A stretch of DNA of 64,000 bases from Paratinospora sagittata. Taxonomy: Eukaryota; Streptophyta; Magnoliopsida; Ranunculales; Menispermaceae. This document shows, one piece after another, positions 57,470-64,000 of this stretch. The DNA lies in assembly GCA_035771175.1 (NCBI GenBank), contig CM069606.1, positions 33,882,816 to 33,946,815 of the forward strand, read 5' to 3'. The first letter of the stretch is position 1. Each line of letters begins with the position of its first letter. The position numbers and the translations under genes are program-made. A model generated the notes under the pieces. It ran no database searches. It saw nothing but the letters and a program-made list of their open reading frames with translations, and was not told the DNA's origin.

Positions 57470-58009
57470 AAGATTCTTCATTAGCAATATGATGTATATA
57501 TATCGTATTCATATATGAATGTATAGATATATATATTTAATCATAACTATATATATAGTTTTCATAAATCAACTATATATATATTTGAAATTAAACTATA
57601 TAAAAACCATATATAGTTTTCTTAGATATATATTTAATGCAAATCTTAACTATATATAATTCATATATATATATATATAGTTCTAAAAATATACATATCT
57701 AATAACATTTTTCATTCAAATTTTTCATCAATAATATGATATATATATATATATATATCATATATACTAAGGTATATAGATATATATATTCAATCATAAC
57801 TATACATATAGTTTTTTAATAAATCATGACCATATGTATATTTAAATAAAATTATATAAAAATCATATAGTTTTCTAGACATATATTTAATATAAATCTC
57901 AACTATGTATAATTGACATATATATATAGTTCTAGAGATATATATATCTAATAAAAATTTTTATCCAAAATTTTTTCACTAGTAACATGGTATATATATA
58001 TCTCCTATA

Positions 58010-58073
<64 letters not shown>

Positions 58074-58181
58074 ATCATAACAATATATATAGTTTTCAAA
58101 ATCATAACTATATATATATTTAAATAAAACTATATAAAAAATCATATAGTTTTCTATATATATATTTAATATAAATCTCAC

Positions 58182-58215
<34 letters not shown>

Positions 58216-58465
58216 TCTAATAAAAATTTTCATCAAAAATTTTTCATTAGCAACATGGTATATATATATCTCCTATATGCATAGATATATAGATATATAT
58301 ATTTAATCATAATCATATATATAGTTTTCATAAATCATAACCATATATATAAATCTAAACTATATAAAACTATATAGTTTTCTTAGACATATATTTAATA
58401 CAAATCTCAACTATATATAATTCATATATATATATATAGTTCTAAAGATATATATATCTAATGAA
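57470..58465. repeat. AT-rich leader minisatellite, four diverged ~250-bp units
   Basis: Four units recur between the primer site and the extra ORF. Each contains a TTCATTAGCAA..ATGATATATA-like start, TTTAATCATAACTATATATA, a TATAAAAATCATATAGTTTTC-like core (20 bases or fewer match exactly) and TAGTTCTAAAGATATATATA. A long pure (AT)n run is at 58012-58070. The outer element has only about one short copy (47760-47830). Confidence 0.7.
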
Positions 58466-58512
58466 ATTTTTTTTCCCCTAATTTGGTGGACTTGGGCGGG
58501 CCATGGACCGTA

Positions 58513-58525
58513 CGCTCTGATACCA
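58513..58525 (-). promoter_or_regulatory. Primer-binding site, tRNA-iMet
   Basis: On the minus strand TGGTATCAGAGCG lies five bases (TTTAA) downstream of the 5' LTR end, a perfect match to the core complementary to the 3' end of plant initiator tRNA-Met. Confidence 0.9.
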
Positions 58526-58530
58526 TTAAA

Positions 58531-60896
58531 CGTCACATCCCGCCCGGACGCGCCTAAACCAGCGGTACACTCGCGAACGGGGCGCGCATTTGGAATAATA
58601 ACAATAGTAATAACAGAGTGCGTAGCGAAAATATAATATACAGTACAAGTCTGATTTCATTTAATTCAGAATATAATTTGTACATGAAATGGTCAAGAGA
58701 ACATACTCCCCAAAATTTCCAATGAATAATACAAAGGGTACAAAATGTGGGCCCCATAAACTTGCACCCAGTCCACCCTAATTTCATGTGAAAAATTAGA
58801 TAATAATGGAGTGAGCTTAACGAACTCAGTGGGTAAAATAGTCCGTGGGTATAACAATTAATAGAGCATACTTCAATATCAAATATCTTAAATACACATG
58901 AGAACATCATAATCAACCAATATGTATGTATGCATAACACCGTCTCGTAATGGTTTGATGAACGTACATCGCTTGAGTTCACGTACAGATGTCCTTCCCC
59001 AGGCGTAGCCAGGTTCTCACTGTACGTCCCTCCTCAGGAACGATGCTCTGGATTCACGTACTGATGTCCCTCCCTAGGCATAGCCGTGTTCTCATTATAC
59101 GTCCCTCTCTAGAGAAATATGATGAATAGCGAGCAATGCTCCTAACTATTCTATGAGTCATAAACCACATACGTCCCTAGGTGGTGATATGTATGATGTC
59201 AATGCATGAACTGGTCTAGTCTGCTGGTCTGGTCTTTTCTTGACATTTAGACTGACTTTGGCAACGTCTGGTGATCCTTATCAGAGTTGGTATCACGACG
59301 TGCAAGGTTAGGACATTCAGTATTACTTGTATAAGCTGATAGCTTTCAACAATACCAACTAGATTAGTCCCCAGTTGAGAGGTGAGACACAAGGTCTGCT
59401 TAAATACCAATCGCCTAGAGCAGCCCGCTGCTTCCCGTTCACTATTTAAAGTTACTGAGGACAAGACCGAGTCTAGTTGACCCAAATTGACCACAAATCC
59501 GGCATTATAACAGCGTAATACATGAATTCCAAATATACAGGCATAAGTGCGACAGTATAAACATAGTAATAACAGAGTGCGTAGCGGAAATATAATATAC
59601 AGTACAAGTCTGATTTCATTTAATTCAGAATATAATTTGTACATGAAATGGTCAAGAGAACATACTCCCCAAAATTTCCAATGAATAATACAAAGGGTAC
59701 AAAATGTGGGCCCCATAAACTTGCACCCAGTCCACCCTAATTTCATGTGAAAAATTAGATAATAATGGAGTGAGCTTAACGAACTCAGTGGGTAAAATAG
59801 TCCGTGGGTATAACAATTAATAGAGCATACTTCAATATCAAATATCTTAAATACACATGAGAACATCATAATCAACCAATATGTATGTATGCATAACACC
59901 GTCTCGTAATGGTTTGATGAACGTACATCGCTTGAGTTCACGTACAGATGTCCTTCCCCAGGCGTAGCCAGGTTCTCACTGTACGTCCCTCCTCAGGAAC
60001 GATGCTCTGGATTCACGTACTGATGTCCCTCCCTAGGCATAGCCGTGTTCTCATTATACGTCCCTCTCTAGAGAAATATGATGAATAGCGAGCAATGCTC
60101 CTAACTATTCTATGAGTCATAAACCACATACGTCCCTAGGTGGTGATATGTATGATGTCAATGCATGAATTGGTCTAGTCTGCTGGTCTGGTCTTTTCTT
60201 GACATTTAGACTGACTTTGGCAACGTCTGGTGATCCTTATCAGAGTTGGTATCACGACGTGCAAGGTTAGGACATTCAGTATTACTTGTATAAGCTGATA
60301 GCTTTCAACAATACCAACTAGATTAGTCCCCAGTTGAGAGGTGAGACACAAGGTCTGCTTAAATACCAATCGCCTAGAGCAGCCCGCTGCTTCCCGTTCA
60401 CTATTTAAAGTTACTGAGGACAAGACCGAGTCTAGTTGACCCAAATTGACCACAAATCCGGCATTATAACAGCGTAATACATGAATTCCAAATGTACAGG
60501 CATAAGTGCGACAGTATAAACATTATATGACATAATGTAGTGTAAATGAACAATAGATATAATAATAACTGAATGTAAACTTTAATAAAATTTATAAAAC
60601 ACGCAAACCTATGTTTCGTTCCCCACCTTCAGATAATAACTTCTTCTTTTTCAGATCTGGCGCTTTCCTTCGGACAGAACTTCGTTGTATCACACCGAGA
60701 GTCTCAAACAGAAAAGAACTCAGAATGAGTGAAAAGAGGAGAAAAAATCGCTAGAGAAGGTGATTTTGGTGTGAGAAAATGAGGATAGGGCTCCTTATAT
60801 AGGAAAATTGGCGTCGGAACGTTCGGCAAGCGCACAGACGTTCGGGCATTTCTGCCCAAACGAATTTTTTTTTTTTGTGAAATACAGGGTATTACA
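58531..60896 (-). repeat. 5' LTR of the inner gypsy element (2,366 bp, with internal duplication)
   Basis: Homologous to the 3' LTR but longer by a 959-bp tandem duplication (58605-59563 and 59564-60522). The plus-strand start reads CGTCACATCC, with the terminal T changed to C. A minus-strand TATA-like stretch, CCTATATAAGG, is at about 60797. Confidence 0.9.
58605..60522. repeat. 959-bp tandem duplication inside the 5' LTR
   Basis: Copy 1 is 58605-59563 and copy 2 is 59564-60522, both starting TAGTAATAACAGAGTGCG. Only a few substitutions separate them, so the duplication is younger than the LTR pair. Confidence 0.92.
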
Positions 60897-62283
60897 CTCC
60901 AAGAGGAAGGAATCAGCCCTATCTTGGAGACACATGTCAGGAAAGTGAAAATTTCCGTCAACGTCGAAGTTATTTCTCGACTAATGGCAATTCCCATAAG
61001 AAACAAGATCATTGACCCACATGAAACTCAGGCCGTCGCAGAGATCGTTGAATCAAGGGAACAACTATTTCAACTCCCTCACCCAGAAGGCGTACACCGA
61101 AACTACATACTCCTGCCTCCCAAATAATCTCCTAAAACTAACCCTTGCATGCTTTGGGAAAGTTGTGGTCGATAACATTTTGCCTGAAGCAGTGAGTAGG
61201 AGTGCAATGTCAAGGGCTCAACTCTTTGTCCTTTACTGCATAGATAAGGAAATCTCCATATCTTTACCTCACATCATCATTTAGTAAATGGTCAGAGTAA
61301 CCGAAAACCCTACAAAAATAGAATACCTCGGCTATGAAACTTTAATCATGAAGCTGCTAGCCGAGGAAAACCTTAGTACCTTTGATGAATCTTCCATACC
61401 GGTTACAAAAGAGGTTACACTAGCCTCCTATTCTAAAACCTTCATCACAAAAGGAAGGGTAACCGATGAAGAACTATTTGGCGACACTTCCGAGGAAAAT
61501 AGCGGAAGAGCTAGTGACTACACAGAGTGTAGTCGACAAAAGAGTCGATGCAAGATTCCTATCAGGGAAGCGCCAAATAAAGAAGCAAGTCAGAGGACTG
61601 AAAAGAACCCAGACCCAAACAATGAACAACCCAATCATCAATGGGTCATGGAAGAAGAAATCTTTGGGAACCCAGAAGGAAACTTTGAGCAGCCCCATCC
61701 AAATCAAGATGGTTAGGGAGTTCCCGTAAATCCACCTTTCTGGAACCCCTCGGCCCAAGGGAATACAATGACTTAAGGGTTTACGACTCAGGAAGTAAGG
61801 AAGTACCCTACCAACCGGCTTCACAATTTCCTATGTGCCAACTAGAGGTGAAATCGGGTAGGGTCGGGTCAGGTTTTTTGCCCCCTAACCCACCCGACTC
61901 GATGAGGTCTGGTGATAGCGGGTTGGACCCGATGCCACCCGACCTAAGGTCGGGGCGGTTCGGTCGGGCCAAGTTTTTGCCCCTAACCTACCCAACCCGA
62001 TGAGGTCGGGTGATAACGGGTTCAACCCAATGCCACCTGACCTAAGGTCATGTCGGTTCGGTCGGGTTGGTCGGGTTGGCCCCCATTAAATAGCCCAATT
62101 TTTTTAAAGGTTAATAACTATTATTTAAGTTTATATTAGTAATAAAATATGTTGGATTATCATGTATCCAACTTATTAAATTATTATTTAAGCTTTAAAA
62201 GATGAGATTTCTCTTTTTGGGGAGAACTCATATATGTACAAGTCAAGCTACTCTTAAACTTGACTTATGGGAATGAGGATAAA

Positions 62284-62326
<43 letters not shown>

Positions 62327-62909
62327 TTTAAGAGGTTGGATTTGGTAGGGTCTCTAAAAAATTAACCCGACCAACCCGACATATTAATCAAACCCGACCT
62401 GAAATGGTCGAATTTGGTCGGGTTGAGTCGGGTCGGGTCGGTCAGGTTGCTTACACCCCTAGTGCTAACCACCCCAATTTTGGGCTGCACTCAGCTTCGG
62501 AGGACATGATGGCCTAATGAGTCAATTTTTTCAAAACTTTCTAACTCAAGCAAATCCAAACTTTTTAGAAGTTCCGGTAAGGGAGACCTCTCGTAGGCCA
62601 ACTCTAGAAGGTTCTCCACCAGTGTTTAGACCTGCCAATCAAACCAACTACCCTCCACTTATGGGACAACCGGCCTACCATCCGTCAATGGGACAACCTG
62701 CCTACCCTCCCCCGAGGGGACAGCCAGCTAACCCAGATGACCTGTTACTGTTTATGATGTCTTGTGTCATTGAAATGTGTGATGAGTATAGAGTTTTGAT
62801 GAATCAGATGCAAACCTTAGAAGAACGGCAGAACGCCTCTCAGCCTTCTTTTAGTAGTCACTCCTCAACTAGTAGGAGAATTAGGTGGAACAGTAAGCAG
62901 GAAAATTAG
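60897..62909 (+). pseudogene. Extra ORF of the outer element, 3' part (broken)
   Basis: Continues the reading that stops at 48214: LQEEGISPILETHV aligns with LQEEGTNPVLETTV of the inner copy. There is a frameshift near 61070, a stop at 61282-61284 (after SLPHIII), another at about 61714, and a 619-bp MITE at 61843-62461. The last part (62517-62909) keeps the Pro/Gln-rich MGQPAYPP-like repeats and the basic end. The parallel structure with the inner copy shows that this ORF is a regular part of the family. Confidence 0.82.
61843..62461. mobile_element. hAT-type MITE (619 bp)
   Basis: The ends TAGAGGTG and CACCCCTA are inverted repeats with one mismatch. The 8-bp flanks GTGCCAAC (61835-61842) and GTGCTAAC (62462-62469) are a target-site duplication with one change. 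Both ends carry many GGTCGGGT motifs in inverse orientation around an AT-rich centre with an (AT)n run at 62286-62322. There is no coding region. Confidence 0.8.
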
Positions 62910-63009
62910 AAAAATTATTGGCATTGTAAAAAAGAAATTCTTTTTATGAATGAAATGTTTTGTTTGAGACTATGTTTGGTGGGCCGACTTACAACCGTTT
63001 TTTCTTTTG

Positions 63010-63262
63010 TATCACTAACTTTGGAGTGGTATGGGACACAACAAAATTGGAAGATACCAAATAAAACGTGGAAGTAAGAAAATCTACGACCTTGTGTACA
63101 TCTGGGGAAAGTTGAATTACTAACATTCTCACTAAGTTTACACGGTATGGGACGAGTAAACTTGAATGATACTATCAATGAACTACTCTCCAGTCAATGT
63201 TTTGTAGAGATAGTGTCATACAACTTAACTTGGTTGAACTCCTTATTACCAAATTCATGTGG
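63010..63262. promoter_or_regulatory. Hairpins sharing the loop GTATGGGA in the outer element
   Basis: 63134-63163 keeps exactly the long stem AAGTTTAC/GTAAACTT with the inner CG/CG pair. The hairpin around 63030 keeps GTG/CAC and the outer GTATC/GATAC. The third, near 63256-63275, keeps the loop and part of the stem (GTG/CAC). Position and order match the inner element. Confidence 0.65.
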
Positions 63263-63697
63263 TATGGGACACACAAATTTTGATAATAGTCGAAAAGACT
63301 AAGGAAAAGAGTTTGAACACATAAGAATGCGATAGAACGTTAGATCAAGGTATTTACCGAGGCTAATCTTAGAATCTCTACAACTCGTATGGATTTTTAA
63401 AAAGGTAAGTATGTTCACAAAAACCAGAACCAAAATATTTGAAATATTTTCAAAATTTTATACTTATTATATAAACACTCTAACCTTGTTTTATACCATG
63501 GCCAAACATACGAGGCACATAAGATTATTTGATTCGTTACCAAAACCTTACACCATACCTAGGAAAATAAGTGGTTTTATATTTGCAGAACTCTTAAATC
63601 TATGGATTGCTGAGAATATCATATCACTATACTTGGCTACATGTCATGAGAAAAATTCCTAAAAGAAGAGTTTTACTTTCTCTTTGTCAGTGAGAAA

Positions 63698-64000
63698 ATA
63701 CAACCCAAAAGAAGAGAAAGATCACGCACTGTTCGTCCAACAGAAGAGGCACCTCTTGAAACACTGAATCAAGAACCGCCGCCTCCAAGGACAGAGCAGG
63801 CCGCACAGGATACTGCCACCACTTCTGGACAGGCAGTGTCACCTCAACCTACACCCTTTACCATGCCTCCGAGCATGGAACACTTTTTCGCCGGATTCAT
63901 TGAGGCGATGAAGGCAACTGTACAAATGGCCGTTCGTGAAATAATGGCTAATCAAGTGATCACCGTTCAGGCACCTGTCATATCTAATTCGGACTGCGAA
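63698..64000 (+). pseudogene. Start of gag of the outer element, truncated by the window end
   Basis: Aligned with the inner gag, the original ATG position is ATA here (63698-63700). The frame is then open through RTVRPTEEAPLE to the internal ATG at 63863 (MPPSMEHFFAGFIEAM) and on to the end of the window. The N-terminal linker that has stops in the inner copy is open here. The rest lies outside the window. Confidence 0.75.

Larger units (their letters stand above)
48215..60896 (-). mobile_element. Complete Ty3/gypsy chromovirus (Tekay-like), minus strand, 12.7 kb
   Basis: LTRs at 58531-60896 (5') and 48215-49622 (3') flank, in minus-strand order: primer site, AT-rich leader repeats, an extra ORF, hairpin spacer, gag-protease, RT, RNase H, integrase with chromodomain, and a polypurine tract. 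The flanks CTCCG (48210-48214) and CTCCA (60897-60901) are the target-site duplication with one change. It inserted into the extra ORF of an older relative. All pol parts carry stops or frameshifts, so the element is not autonomous now. Confidence 0.93.
46516..64000 (+). mobile_element. Outer Ty3/gypsy chromovirus-type element, plus strand, runs off the window
   Basis: The order on the plus strand is LTR (46516-47701), tRNA-Met-like primer site (47707-47719), an extra ORF (47973-48214, continued from 60897 to 62909), a hairpin-containing spacer (63010-63262) and the start of gag (63698 onward). The gap is filled by a complete related element in the opposite orientation (48215-60896). A MITE sits at 61843-62461. 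Pol and the 3' LTR must lie beyond 64000. The lineage is inferred from the inner relative, which has a chromodomain. Confidence 0.85.

Noticed and set aside
58554..59941. 142- and 241-codon minus-strand ORFs, with near-copies at 48236-48664 and 26462-27303
   Set aside because: All lie in LTRs of the gypsy family; the longer one arises only from the 959-bp duplication. They could be mistaken for a gene family.

Overview
This is plant nuclear DNA, almost certainly from a flowering plant (probably a eudicot). It is AT-rich and packed with plant-specific transposon lineages: SIRE-like Ty1/copia LTRs, chromodomain Ty3/gypsy elements primed by initiator tRNA-Met, hAT-type small elements, a Helitron-like element, and an endogenous pararetrovirus (Caulimoviridae). 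I see no intact host gene, no tRNA or rRNA gene and nothing bacterial. Nearly every feature is a mobile element, a remnant of one, or a tandem repeat, so the window reads as nested intergenic heterochromatin.

Layout. 1-880 is a left flank with one TATA-like box. 881-15563 is a tandem array of seven units of about 2.1 kb, each with an older internal duplication. 16536-21516 is an internally deleted copia element on the minus strand, with a perfect GATGG target-site duplication (TSD). 22950-25088 and 27974-30038 are solo LTRs of related copia elements. 25539-27922 is a tentative hAT-like element split by a gypsy solo LTR (26277-27703). 30044-32844 holds an LTR-like fragment, two foldback elements, a promoter-like fragment and AT-rich repeats.

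32845-46515 looks like a Helitron-like element. It is interrupted by a nearly full-length endogenous caulimovirid (about 34027-44834). That copy is itself interrupted, inside the reverse-transcriptase/RNase H region, by a 3,067-bp solo LTR (39264-42330) with a perfect TCAGC TSD. The viral copy keeps a 1,357-codon movement/coat/protease ORF, a reverse-transcriptase part broken by two in-frame stops and the LTR, an RNase H ORF with a long C-terminal extension, a short basic ORF overlapping it by ATGA, and a promoter-like 3' end.

46516-64000 is a gypsy (chromovirus) element on the plus strand. It was interrupted in its first ORF by a complete 12.7-kb relative in the opposite orientation (48215-60896, TSD CTCCG/CTCCA), and later by a 619-bp hAT-type MITE (61843-62461). 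Both gypsy elements have the same unusual order: LTR, tRNA-Met primer site, an extra ORF of about 530 codons, an intergenic stretch with three hairpins sharing one loop sequence, then gag. In the inner element gag is followed by protease, RT, RNase H, integrase and chromodomain. The extra ORF before gag and the conserved hairpins are the observations I find most worth following up.
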